Shown: positions 1 through 6,991 of the stretch, in pieces
Position numbering within the stretch: position 1 is the stretch's first letter
Layout of the letters: each line of letters begins with the position of its first letter
Source: Flavobacteriaceae bacterium
GTDB taxonomy: Bacteria; Bacteroidota; Bacteroidia; Flavobacteriales; Flavobacteriaceae
Direction of reading: 5' to 3'
Assembly: GCA_003533785.1 (NCBI GenBank)
Contig: DQCR01000024.1
Span: forward strand, 1 to 33,438
DNA: 33,438 bases
Made by a program: the position numbers and the translations under genes
Notes under the pieces: generated by a model
Databases searched by the model: none
Told to the model about the DNA's origin: nothing
What the model saw: the letters and a program-made list of their open reading frames with translations, nothing else

Positions 1-1
1 T

Positions 2-574
2 ACTGTAGCAAACCTTTGGGTTTGGAAAATTGAAGAATCAGAGGAAGAATTGAAACAAGGTCTTAGATTTCATCCGCACCTTCAAAAACGGTTGAATACC
101 TTTAAAACCCAATCCAAACGGGTAGGGGTATTAGCGGTGCAACAATTGCTTTTGAAGGCTGGAATTAACCCAGATGACATGCAACACGATGCGACTGGGA
201 TTCCTAGATTGCCTAGTCAACACATTTCAATTTCCCATGCCCGAGGGTATGCTGCTATTGGTACTGGACCAGGTCCCATTGGGGTGGATGTGGAGCATTT
301 GCGTGAACAGGTCCAACGCATCAAAACTAAATTTGTCCACAATTCAGAAGATTTTGCTCAGAGTACCTCGGAACTGATTCAGCTTTGGACAGCCAAAGAA
401 GCCGTATACAAGGCCGCCGAACTTCCAGGGATTCACCTCAATCAACAGCTATTGGTGCAACCCTTTGAACAAGGATTGGCTCAGATAAGTCATCCCCAAA
501 AAAAACAATCCTACTCCCTTTACTTTTTTGATTTAGACCATCACAAGGCCACAGTTGCCGTACAAAACCACTAA
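2..574 (+). CDS. 4'-phosphopantetheinyl transferase (Sfp/AcpT superfamily), 5' end outside the window
   Basis: Transfers the phosphopantetheine arm of CoA onto a serine of acyl or peptidyl carrier proteins. The reading frame is open from the first full codon at position 2 and reads NLWVWKIEESEEEL before the first possible start (a TTG at 50), so the gene begins upstream and the TTG is not the start. The two family signatures are present: the Mg-binding G-x-D-x-E motif in IGVDVEHLR, and the W-x-x-KEA-x-x-K motif in WTAKEAVYKAAE. The visible 190 codons fit a family length of about 200-220 residues. The stop is three bases before the next ATG, so it probably shares a transcript with the thiamine-related genes that follow, although its own function is unrelated. 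I am confident of the family; the carrier-protein target cannot be told. Confidence 0.9.
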   Translation, partial: TVANLWVWKIEESEEELKQGLRFHPHLQKRLNTFKTQSKRVGVLAVQQLLLKAGINPDDMQHDATGIPRLPSQHISISHARGYAAIGTGPGPIGVDVEHLREQVQRIKTKFVHNSEDFAQSTSELIQLWTAKEAVYKAAELPGIHLNQQLLVQPFEQGLAQISHPQKKQSYSLYFFDLDHHKATVAVQNH

Positions 575-577
575 CCC

Positions 578-838
578 ATGCAACTTTCAGTAGAATTAAC
601 CCTCTCTCCGCTTCAAGACAACTTTGAACCAACCATCAAAGACTTTATCAAAAATCTTCGTGCTTCTGGGTTTACAGTTAAGGAAACCCCTTTGAGTACC
701 CAAATATATGGGGAATACCAAAGCCTTATGAACTTTCTGACAACAGCCATTCAGGAGGCTTTTGAAAATGAAAAGGCAGTGGTGCTTCAAATGAAATTGT
801 TTAAAGGAGATCGCAGCAGTTATGTCCCCAGTTTTTGA
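578..838 (+). CDS. Thiamine-binding protein-like (PF01910 / MTH1187 family)
   Basis: Small soluble protein of 86 residues. It resembles the MTH1187/YqgV family (PF01910, formerly DUF77), a ferredoxin-like fold whose members have been found to bind thiamine. The start MQLSVELTLSPL and the pattern of an N-terminal strand, a helix, and the segment QIYGEYQSLMNFLTTAIQEAF are typical. It starts three bases after the preceding gene and overlaps the PnuC-type gene by 17 bases, so the three are very likely co-transcribed. Its neighbours (permease, NadR-like kinase, TPP riboswitch, TonB receptor) support a role in handling intracellular thiamine. Its exact role, as carrier, sensor or buffer, is not known. 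The family call rests on my reading of the protein rather than on a database search. Confidence 0.75.
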   Translation: MQLSVELTLSPLQDNFEPTIKDFIKNLRASGFTVKETPLSTQIYGEYQSLMNFLTTAIQEAFENEKAVVLQMKLFKGDRSSYVPSF

Positions 839-1460
839 ATTTTTGTTTGAGCCCTATAAAGCGTATAGTTGGGCAACGATAGGTATTGAAATCACAGCGG
901 TGCTTTTCGGTTTTGCCAGTGTGTGGTATTCCAAACAAAATAAGATTGCCGTTTTTCCAACGGGAATGCTCTCCACAGCACTTTTTGTCTATCTTTTATG
1001 GAAAGCGGGCTTATTGGGAGATATGCTTATCAATGCCTACTATTTTATTATGAGTATTTTCGGCTGGTATTACTGGACTCAAAAAAAAGGAAATCAACGT
1101 ATAAATCCAATTTCCATAACCTCTATTAAAGAATGGATACAAGCACTTTTATTGTTCATGGGTACGCTTATTTTTGTTGGTTTTATTTATAGCTATTGGG
1201 AGCGATGGACCTCTTGGACAGCCTATGTAGACACTTTCACTACCGCATTATTTTTTGTTGGGATGTGGCTCATGGCCAAACGAAAAATTGAAAATTGGAT
1301 TTTTTGGATAATTGGGGATTGCATCTCTATTCCACTCTATTATTATAAGGGCTTGACTCTAACCAGCCTTCAGTTTGTTATCTTCACCTTTCTGGCCTTT
1401 TGGGGCTATCAATCATGGAAACAATATCTCAACAAACAGTCAAAGACCTCTATCGCATAG
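822..1460 (+). CDS. pnuT: PnuC-family transporter, probably thiamine (PnuT)
   Basis: Inner-membrane facilitator of 212 residues with about seven hydrophobic segments, matching the usual PnuC length. Family-typical features are NAYYFIMSIFGWYYW in the middle and KIENWIFWIIGDCISIPLYYYKG near the C-terminus, the aromatic region that contacts substrate in PnuC proteins. PnuC members carry nicotinamide riboside, riboflavin or thiamine. Thiamine is inferred here because the gene follows a PF01910 thiamine-binding protein and lies just before a TPP-riboswitch-controlled TonB receptor. PnuC carriers depend on intracellular phosphorylation to trap the substrate, and the next gene is a kinase. The ATG at 822 is preceded by AAGGAGA at 804-810, one of the clearer Shine-Dalgarno sequences here. 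The gene overlaps both neighbours, which suggests translational coupling. Nicotinamide riboside remains possible because of the NadR-like kinase. Confidence 0.8.
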   Translation: MSPVFEFLFEPYKAYSWATIGIEITAVLFGFASVWYSKQNKIAVFPTGMLSTALFVYLLWKAGLLGDMLINAYYFIMSIFGWYYWTQKKGNQRINPISITSIKEWIQALLLFMGTLIFVGFIYSYWERWTSWTAYVDTFTTALFFVGMWLMAKRKIENWIFWIIGDCISIPLYYYKGLTLTSLQFVIFTFLAFWGYQSWKQYLNKQSKTSIA

Positions 1461-1984
1461 TTCTATACGGTCCAGAGTCTACTGGAAAAACAAGTTTGGC
1501 CCAAGGCCTAGCAGCCCATTTCAAAACCCAATGGGTACCAGAGTTTGCCCGCACCTATCTCCAAGAAAAATGGGAACGTGAACAAGCTGTGTGTGCCTTG
1601 GCCGACCTTCCCCATATCGTTCGTGGACAAATACGCTGGGAAAATGAACGCCTTCTTTCGGCCGAGAAATGGTTGTTTTGTGATACGAATGCATTGGTGA
1701 CACAAGTCTGGTCTCAAACTCATTTTGAGGGCTATTGCGCCCCAGAAATCAAAAAAGCGGTTCAAGACTATCACTACGATTTCTATTTGCTCACCCAACC
1801 AGACCTTCCTTGGGTTAGAGACGACCTGAGGGATCGTCCAGCGGCACGCGAAGAAATGTTTGAGTCTTTCAAATATCAATTGGATAAACACAACCTTCCC
1901 TATGCTCTGGTAGGGGGTAAACACACCTCTCGATTACAAAATGCGATTACTGCACTTAAGAAATGGGAAAAATCCTTGATTTAA
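1415..1984 (+). CDS. NadR-type P-loop kinase (ribosylnicotinamide kinase-like, AAA_28)
   Basis: A P-loop kinase of 189 residues from the ATG at 1415; the TTG at 1400 is a less likely start. The Walker A motif GPESTGKT is at residues 19-26, and a lid-like DDLRDRPAAREEMF lies in the second half. This is the layout of the C-terminal ribosylnicotinamide kinase domain of NadR; the N-terminal nucleotidylyltransferase and helix-turn-helix domains of full NadR are absent. Its start overlaps the end of the permease gene by 46 bases, so the two products are probably made together: the kinase would phosphorylate the vitamin as it enters and trap it. The known activity of the family is nicotinamide riboside to NMN. 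From the context I infer that thiamine to thiamine monophosphate is at least as likely. That substrate assignment is a hypothesis. Confidence 0.8.
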   Translation: METISQQTVKDLYRIVLYGPESTGKTSLAQGLAAHFKTQWVPEFARTYLQEKWEREQAVCALADLPHIVRGQIRWENERLLSAEKWLFCDTNALVTQVWSQTHFEGYCAPEIKKAVQDYHYDFYLLTQPDLPWVRDDLRDRPAAREEMFESFKYQLDKHNLPYALVGGKHTSRLQNAITALKKWEKSLI

Positions 1985-1996
1985 ACTCAAGGTTTA
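1974..1996 (+). terminator. Weak terminator-like hairpin at the end of the permease/kinase cluster
   Basis: Inverted repeat CCTTGA (1974-1979) and TCAAGG (1987-1992) with a 7-base loop, followed by TTTATTT. The stem includes the last codons and the stop of the kinase gene. It could end the upstream transcript and so separate it from the riboswitch-controlled receptor. The stem has only 6 pairs and the T-tract is interrupted, so read-through is quite possible. Confidence 0.35.
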
Positions 1997-2004
1997 TTTA
2001 GCTT

Positions 2005-2085
2005 TACTCCATCTCAAAGGGGTGCCCTAGTGGCTGAGATTATACCCATTGAACCTGGGCAGGTAATGCTGCCAAGGGACATTTT
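2005..2085 (+). promoter_or_regulatory. TPP riboswitch (THI element)
   Basis: Contains the conserved blocks of the thiamine pyrophosphate aptamer in order: GGGGTGCC (2019-2026), the pyrimidine-sensing CTGAGA (2034-2039), ACCC (2044-2047), GAACCTG (2051-2057), the helix GGCAG/CTGCC closed on GTAATG (2058-2073), and the terminal AAGGGA. GGGT (2020-2023) pairs with ACCC (2044-2047) as P2, and GCC/GGC form a very short P3. It lies 57 bases before the TonB-dependent receptor and points at it, so it should switch the receptor off when intracellular TPP is high. The outer ends are approximate because P1 is hard to fix by eye. Confidence 0.95.
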
Positions 2086-2112
2086 TCGCAATTTATTAAC
2101 TTAAGAATAACG

Positions 2113-2144
2113 ACCCCTTTTATTCGAATAAAAACATTCGAATG
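2113..2144 (+). promoter_or_regulatory. Putative expression platform of the TPP riboswitch
   Basis: Between aptamer and gene, ACCCCTTT (2113-2120) is perfectly complementary to AAAGGGGT (2016-2023), which includes the 5' strand of aptamer helix P2, so the two structures compete. Directly downstream, ATTCGAAT occurs twice (2122-2129 and 2136-2143) and can form an 8-bp stem with a 6-base loop; the second copy contains the A and T of the receptor's ATG (2142-2144). No T-tract follows, so control of translation start is more likely than termination. Seen in sequence; the mechanism is inferred. Confidence 0.5.
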
Positions 2145-4358
2145 AAAACAGTTATACGTTTTTTAGTTTTATTTGGAGCTTTGCCAACCTTGGTTGCTCA
2201 AAACACAGCAATACAAGACAGTGTTGCCACCGTTTCGCTAGAAGAGGTGAAAGTATCAGGACTTAGAGTGAACGAAGATACACCCGTAGCCTTCACAAAT
2301 CTCACTCAAGAGGAAATTGCCTCGCGCAATTTAGGACAGGATATTCCTATTTTGTTGAACTATCTGCCAGCAGTGGTGACCACCAGTGATGCGGGAAATG
2401 GAATTGGCTATACGGGCATACGCGTTCGTGGGGGAGATGCACGATCTGTTAACGTAACCATTAATGGGATTCCGTACAATGATGCTGAATCTCAAGGTAC
2501 TTTTTGGGTTGATTTACCCGATTTTGCTTCTTCTGTCTCTAGTTTTCAACTCCAGCGAGGAGTTGGTACTTCAACGAATGGTAATGCGGCTTTCGGGGCT
2601 AGTTTAAATTTATTGACACAAGCGGTCGCTTCTGAATCGTATGCCCGCTGGTCACAAAGCGGCGGGAGTTTTAATACCTTAAAAAACACCCTTCAATTCT
2701 CAACCGGTCAATTCGCCAATGGGTTTGAAATATCTGGGCGTTTGGGAAAAATTGTATCTGATGGATATGTAGACCGAGCAAGCGCAAACCTTAAGTCCTT
2801 TTTTCTTCAGGCGGCCTACCAAGATGAGAATACACTCATCAAGCTACTTGGTTTTGGAGGACATGAGATTACGTATCAATCTTACTGGGGGGTGGATGCT
2901 ACAACATTGGAAAGCAATCGCACCTACAATCCTACTGGCGAAATATATTCTAATAGCGGTGAATTAACAGGGTTTTACGACAATCAAGTGGACAATTATC
3001 AACAAGATCACTATCAATTCCATTGGACCCAGCAACTCAATCCCAATTGGGATTTTTCATTAGGTTTAAACTATACTTATGGACGTGGCTATTACGAGGA
3101 GTATTACGATCAATGGGAAGATGAGAACATCACTTTTGGCGGAGATACATCATTTGCTTATTTGCAACTGCCCAGCTTGACCATTGGGGATTCCCAAATA
3201 ACAGCCACAGAGAATGTCCAGCGCAAATGGCTAGATAATGATTATTATGTGGCGAACCTGGGGTTAAATTTCCAAAAAGAAAAGACCACTCTGAATTTGG
3301 GTGCCTTCTACAGTCAATATATTGGAGACCATTTTGGGGAATTATTATGGGCTCAGCAAGCAGGGGAGGTACTCCCCAAGCATCGTTTTTATGAAAATAC
3401 AGGAACAAAAATTGAAAGCAGTATTTTTGCGAAGTGGACCCAAGCCCTCTCAGACCAATGGATTGGCTACTTGGATCTTCAGCTACGGAATGTCAATTAT
3501 GAAGTTGCGGGTCAAGTAGCAGGGCCTTCATCATTTACGGTAGACGATCGCTTTTCTTTTTTCAACCCAAAGGCTGGAATCACCTATAAAGCTTCTGAAA
3601 ACCAACGCTTCTTTTTTTCCTACGCACGAGCACAACGAGAACCCAATCGCACAGACTATGAAAATGGCAATCCTGTTCCTGAAAAACTAAATGATTTCGA
3701 ATTGGGGTGGCGTTATAATCAGCCCAAACTTCGATTGCAAGTCAATGCTTACTGGATGGCTTATAAGGATCAACTTGCATTAACGGGGGCGCTGGATGAA
3801 GTAGGTAGTCCTATTAGGGAAAATATAGGAAACAGTCGAAGAATTGGGTTTGAAATGGAAGCCAAAGTGCAGCTTGCTCCCCAATGGTTCTGGCAACCCA
3901 ACCTGGCGCTCAGCAGAAACGAAAATTTGGATTATTTTTTCCAACGCGATGGACAACTTTCCAATCTGGGGACTACCAAATTGGCATACTCCCCCAGTGT
4001 AATTGCAGGAAACGCTTTGGTTATTGTACCCAACACAAATTTTCAGTTGGCGCTCCTCTCAAAGTACATCAGTGCACAGTATATGGGAAATATCGACTCA
4101 AAAACCTCTGAATTACCCGCTTATTTTGTGTCTGATTTGAATGCGTCTTACCGCTGGACACCCAATAAGTGGTTTCAAGAGGTACAGCTCAGTTTATTGG
4201 TAAATAATTTGTTCAATGAACAGTATGTTTCCAATGGGTATTTTTATACGTATGACGATACTTGGTCCAATGCAGGAGAAACCACAACCATTGAGGGAGC
4301 AGGATATTATCCTCAAGCAGGGACAAACTTTCTCATAGGAATGACCCTGACCTTTTAG
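2142..4358 (+). CDS. TonB-dependent outer-membrane receptor, probably for thiamine
   Basis: A 738-residue outer-membrane receptor. The signal peptide ends near residues 18-20 (ALPTLVAQ). A plug domain follows at about 30-155, with EEVKVSGLRV, LNYLPAVVTT, IRVRGGDARSVNVTINGIPYND and the closing AAFGASLNLLTQ. The rest is a beta-barrel rich in alternating aromatic residues, ending with the typical terminal strand FLIGMTLTF. There is no N-terminal carboxypeptidase-regulatory-like domain and no SusD partner nearby, which argues against polysaccharide uptake. Control by a TPP riboswitch and the adjacent PnuT-type permease point to thiamine or its phosphates; TPP-riboswitch-controlled TonB receptors are known in Bacteroidota. 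The stop interlocks with the stop of the convergent Rieske-like gene (TTAG at 4355-4358). Confidence 0.92.
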   Translation: MKTVIRFLVLFGALPTLVAQNTAIQDSVATVSLEEVKVSGLRVNEDTPVAFTNLTQEEIASRNLGQDIPILLNYLPAVVTTSDAGNGIGYTGIRVRGGDARSVNVTINGIPYNDAESQGTFWVDLPDFASSVSSFQLQRGVGTSTNGNAAFGASLNLLTQAVASESYARWSQSGGSFNTLKNTLQFSTGQFANGFEISGRLGKIVSDGYVDRASANLKSFFLQAAYQDENTLIKLLGFGGHEITYQSYWGVDATTLESNRTYNPTGEIYSNSGELTGFYDNQVDNYQQDHYQFHWTQQLNPNWDFSLGLNYTYGRGYYEEYYDQWEDENITFGGDTSFAYLQLPSLTIGDSQITATENVQRKWLDNDYYVANLGLNFQKEKTTLNLGAFYSQYIGDHFGELLWAQQAGEVLPKHRFYENTGTKIESSIFAKWTQALSDQWIGYLDLQLRNVNYEVAGQVAGPSSFTVDDRFSFFNPKAGITYKASENQRFFFSYARAQREPNRTDYENGNPVPEKLNDFELGWRYNQPKLRLQVNAYWMAYKDQLALTGALDEVGSPIRENIGNSRRIGFEMEAKVQLAPQWFWQPNLALSRNENLDYFFQRDGQLSNLGTTKLAYSPSVIAGNALVIVPNTNFQLALLSKYISAQYMGNIDSKTSELPAYFVSDLNASYRWTPNKWFQEVQLSLLVNNLFNEQYVSNGYFYTYDDTWSNAGETTTIEGAGYYPQAGTNFLIGMTLTF

Positions 4359-4807
4359 TTGCGGATTGTTAGGAAGGAATTGAATACTTCTACTTGGTAA
4401 TTGATCAGCGGGTAGGCGGTATTGGTGTTTTCATCCCCATTCAGGAGTTGTCCATTGACTAGGTTGTATTCAAAGTTCTCACAGCCACAACGTGCTAATG
4501 GGACATCCAGTTGTAATTGAGAGCACTCTCTTGGAATGTGGTTGGGACAAGTGGCCTCCCAAGCAAGGAAAGTTTGCCCATTCAGGTTGTACAGCAAGAC
4601 ACCTTTCAAGCCTGCCTGATAAATAAATGCACTGCCTCCCACAAAACGTAGGGCATCGTACTGTGGTAAATTTAAATTGACTTGATAATTGATAGGGACA
4701 TCCGACACATATGGGTTACGGATAATATTATTTTTACTACAGGAGATTGCAGAGGTAAGCCAGCATATCACTATAATCCAATGTCTTTTTTCTATAAAAA
4801 AATCCAA
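4355..4807 (-). CDS. Rieske-like lipoprotein with altered metal ligands
   Basis: A 150-residue exported lipoprotein: a charged start (EKRH), a hydrophobic stretch, and a lipobox ending in Cys23 (SAISC). The centre looks like a Rieske fold, with FLAWEATCPNH at 80-90 and ARCGCENFEYNLVNGQ at 105-120. The ligand pattern is C87-x2-H90 then C107-x-C109. A normal Rieske centre has C-x-H then C-x2-H, so classical [2Fe-2S] binding with two His is doubtful; Cys95 is another possible ligand. No ATG is available in frame; the best start is the TTG at 4807, which gives a proper signal peptide. It is divergent from greA and convergent with the receptor gene. The function is unknown; an electron-transfer or sensing role is a guess. 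Confidence 0.7.
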   Translation of the reverse strand: MDFFIEKRHWIIVICWLTSAISCSKNNIIRNPYVSDVPINYQVNLNLPQYDALRFVGGSAFIYQAGLKGVLLYNLNGQTFLAWEATCPNHIPRECSQLQLDVPLARCGCENFEYNLVNGQLLNGDENTNTAYPLINYQVEVFNSFLTIRN

Positions 4808-4812
4808 TTCCT

Positions 4813-4820
4813 TATATTTG
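4813..4820 (+). promoter_or_regulatory. -7 promoter box (TATATTTG) of greA
   Basis: An exact match to the Bacteroidota -7 consensus TAnnTTTG, 48 bases before the greA ATG. I see no convincing TTG element about 19 bases upstream. It would give a leader of about 40 bases that contains the hairpin at 4828-4846. Confidence 0.5.
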
Positions 4821-4827
4821 TTTGATG

Positions 4828-4856
4828 TCCCAAAGACTTTTTGGGATTTTTATTTT
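4828..4856 (+). terminator. Terminator-like hairpin in the greA leader
   Basis: TCCCAAA (4828-4834) and TTTGGGA (4840-4846) form a 7-bp stem with loop GACTT, followed at once by TTTTTATTTT. This is a standard intrinsic terminator shape, yet it sits between the greA promoter box and the greA ATG at 4869. It may be an attenuator. It could otherwise stop incoming plus-strand transcripts. Confidence 0.5.
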
Positions 4857-4868
4857 CAAGCCAAAATT

Positions 4869-5345
4869 ATGAGTAAAGTATCATATTATACCCCTGAAGG
4901 GTTGAAAAAATTACGAGATGAGCTCAATCAGCTCAAGGATGTTGAGCGTCCCAAAGCCTCCCAAGCCATCGCAGAAGCACGCGATAAAGGGGATTTGAGC
5001 GAAAATGCAGAATACGATGCCGCTAAAGAAGCCCAAGGACTGCTTGAGATGCAAATTTCCAAAATGGAACAAACCTTGGCAAATGCGCGTATCATCAATG
5101 AATCCGACTTGGACACCTCCAAAGCGTTGATTCATTCCACCGTTGAGGTGATGAATCAAATGAATAAGCAAGTAGTTAAATATAAATTGGTTGCTCAATC
5201 CGAAGCCGATCTTGCCGCTGGAAAAATCTCCGTTGAGTCTCCCATAGGTAAAGGACTACTGGGTAAATCTGTTGGAGAGGTGGCCGAAATAACCGTACCC
5301 AACGGAACGATTGGTTTAGAGATACTCACCATTAGTCGCGATTAG
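4869..5345 (+). CDS. greA: Transcription elongation factor GreA
   Basis: Rescues backtracked RNA polymerase by stimulating transcript cleavage through the secondary channel. The protein has 158 residues, the usual length. The N-terminal coiled coil (MSKVSYYTPEGLKKLRDEL onward) carries the acidic tip in GDLSENAEYDAAKEAQ at about 37-52, followed by the C-terminal FKBP-like domain with ISVESPIGKGLLGKSVGEV. The frame is open further upstream to 4689, but that part runs antisense through the Rieske-like gene; ATG 4869 matches the family start. The HIT gene starts on the next base after the stop (TAG-ATG), so the two form an operon. The leader may be attenuated (see the hairpin at 4828). Confidence 0.97.
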   Translation: MSKVSYYTPEGLKKLRDELNQLKDVERPKASQAIAEARDKGDLSENAEYDAAKEAQGLLEMQISKMEQTLANARIINESDLDTSKALIHSTVEVMNQMNKQVVKYKLVAQSEADLAAGKISVESPIGKGLLGKSVGEVAEITVPNGTIGLEILTISRD

Positions 5346-5735
5346 ATGCCAAGTCTTTTTACCAAAATAGTCAACGGCGAAATCCCTTGCTACAAAGTCG
5401 CAGAGGATAACCACCATTTGGCTTTTCTAGACATCAACCCGAATGCTGCTGGGCATACTTTATGCATTCCTAAAGAAGAAACGGATCGGATCATGGATAT
5501 GAAACCTTCTGCTTATATGGCTTTGATGGCCTTTTCAAGGACAGTTGCTTTGGGACTTCGAAAAGCAGTTCCCTGTCAACGCGTTGGGATGAGTGTTATT
5601 GGATTAGAAGTGCCCCATGTCCATGTACATCTCATTCCCTTGAATAAAATGGACGATGTGAACTTTCAAAAAAAAATAGTCATGACCTCAGAAGCCCTGC
5701 AGAAAATGGCTGAGAAAATTTCAGCTTCAATCTAG
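5346..5735 (+). CDS. HIT-family nucleotide hydrolase (HINT-like)
   Basis: A 129-residue histidine-triad protein. The signature HVHVHLIP lies at about 97-104, and the N-terminal FTKIVNGEIPCYKVAEDNHHLAF and DINPNAAGHTLCIPK are typical of the HINT branch, which hydrolyses adenosine phosphoramidates and related nucleotides. Translation should be coupled to greA because the stop and start codons abut. The greA-HIT pairing is common in Flavobacteriia. The 3' end interlocks with the convergent histidine kinase gene in CTAG (5732-5735). The physiological substrate is unknown. Confidence 0.93.
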   Translation: MPSLFTKIVNGEIPCYKVAEDNHHLAFLDINPNAAGHTLCIPKEETDRIMDMKPSAYMALMAFSRTVALGLRKAVPCQRVGMSVIGLEVPHVHVHLIPLNKMDDVNFQKKIVMTSEALQKMAEKISASI

Positions 5736-6901
5736 TCTGCCAAAGATAGGCTGAGACAAAAAGTAGTGCCTACTCCAATTTCCGTTTTTTCAATCCTCAA
5801 TCGCCCTTGATGATAGTTTTCAACGATTCTTTTGGCCAAAGAAAGTCCCAAACCCCAGCCTCTTTTTTTGGTACTATAACCAGGATTAAATATTTTTTTT
5901 CGGTGCTCTTTGGCTATGCCTTGACCCGTATCCTGAATGTGGACATGTACTTTCTTTGACTCCAATTGCATCCAAATTCGAATAGTACCCACTCCTTTCA
6001 TCGCATCAATTCCATTTTTAATCAGATTTTCAAAAGTCCAGCTCAGTAGCTCTTGATTTCCATCAATCATCACAGAACATTCAGGAAGCCTAGCTTCAAA
6101 TTGGATCTGATCAGCGCTGCGATTTTTTAAATAGGTGAGTGTTTTTTGAGTCAAATCTACTAGATCTAGAGGGAGAAGTTGCGGGAGAGAACCAATTTTG
6201 GAAAAACGCTCAGAGATCAACTGCAAACGCTGCACATCTTTTTCCATTTCATTAAAGGGATTGGTGTGTTTCGATAGCCCTCCTTCCTTACCAAGAGCAA
6301 TCCATCCTAGCATGGATGAGAGAGGAGTTCCAATCTGATGAGCAGTCTCTTTAGCCATTCCAGCCCACAACTTGTTCTGTTCCGAAATCCGGATGGTTTT
6401 GAAAACATAATAAAGAACCAAGCCAAAAAGAAAAATAATAAGTAGCAGCGCCAATGGATAGTATTGGAGCTTGAGTAAAGTACTCGAGTCTCCATAATAC
6501 AACTTTTGATCTACCAAGGGGGTGGGAATGTCTGGGCTTTTGTAATAAATAGGAATGGGTTGATTTTGATCTTTGATTCTTTCTAGCTGCTTGTATAGGA
6601 TCAATGAATCTTGATTGTTTTCCCAATCAATATTTTTGTAACCAATAATTTGCCCTTCCGAATTAACTTGAATCATGGGGTTGGTACCTGTCTGAAGCAG
6701 TACCTCAAGGGTAAGATTGCTTGGACTTAGATTCTGAATGGACTCTTTTTGTGCCATGGCCCAGAGTTCCATTTTTTTTCGTTCTTCGGTCTTGAGTCGG
6801 TCAAATAACAAATTTGTATTCCACAGGATCAGTGCTACCACACCAAAAACAATCAGAAGCCAGCTGTTTTTAATTTGTATTAAAAAGGAAACACTGCGCA
6901 T
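5732..6901 (-). CDS. Orphan membrane sensor histidine kinase
   Basis: A 389-residue kinase with two transmembrane helices (about 13-31 and 147-167) around an extracytoplasmic sensor of roughly 115 residues that I cannot assign to a known domain. The phospho-acceptor is His188 in GMAKETAHQIGTPLSS. The ATPase domain has the N-box ENLIKNGIDAM, the G1 box IQDTGQGI, and the G2 region IFNPGYSTKKRGWGLGLSLAKRIVE. The H-box and tail resemble NtrB-type kinases. No response regulator gene is adjacent. It is divergent from the DUF3127 gene (90 bases between), with no clear promoter box in that gap. The signal it senses is unknown. Confidence 0.93.
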   Translation of the reverse strand: MRSVSFLIQIKNSWLLIVFGVVALILWNTNLLFDRLKTEERKKMELWAMAQKESIQNLSPSNLTLEVLLQTGTNPMIQVNSEGQIIGYKNIDWENNQDSLILYKQLERIKDQNQPIPIYYKSPDIPTPLVDQKLYYGDSSTLLKLQYYPLALLLIIFLFGLVLYYVFKTIRISEQNKLWAGMAKETAHQIGTPLSSMLGWIALGKEGGLSKHTNPFNEMEKDVQRLQLISERFSKIGSLPQLLPLDLVDLTQKTLTYLKNRSADQIQFEARLPECSVMIDGNQELLSWTFENLIKNGIDAMKGVGTIRIWMQLESKKVHVHIQDTGQGIAKEHRKKIFNPGYSTKKRGWGLGLSLAKRIVENYHQGRLRIEKTEIGVGTTFCLSLSLAD

Positions 6902-6991
6902 GAAATAAAGTCCTTAAGCCCTAAGATAAGTCAATTTGAAAAAAGGGCTGCGAACCCAAAGTTTTGTTATTTTTATAGCAAATACGATTCT

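Noticed and set aside
50..52. TTG as start of the phosphopantetheinyl transferase gene
   Set aside because: The frame is open to the window edge and the upstream codons read like the family's N-terminus, so the true start is outside the window.
1415..1984. Full NadR (regulator plus adenylyltransferase plus kinase)
   Set aside because: Only the C-terminal kinase-like domain is present; no HTH or nucleotidylyltransferase motif is found.
4689..4868. 60-codon upstream extension of greA
   Set aside because: It runs antisense through the Rieske-like gene and across the promoter box and hairpin; GreA proteins start at MSKVSYYTP.
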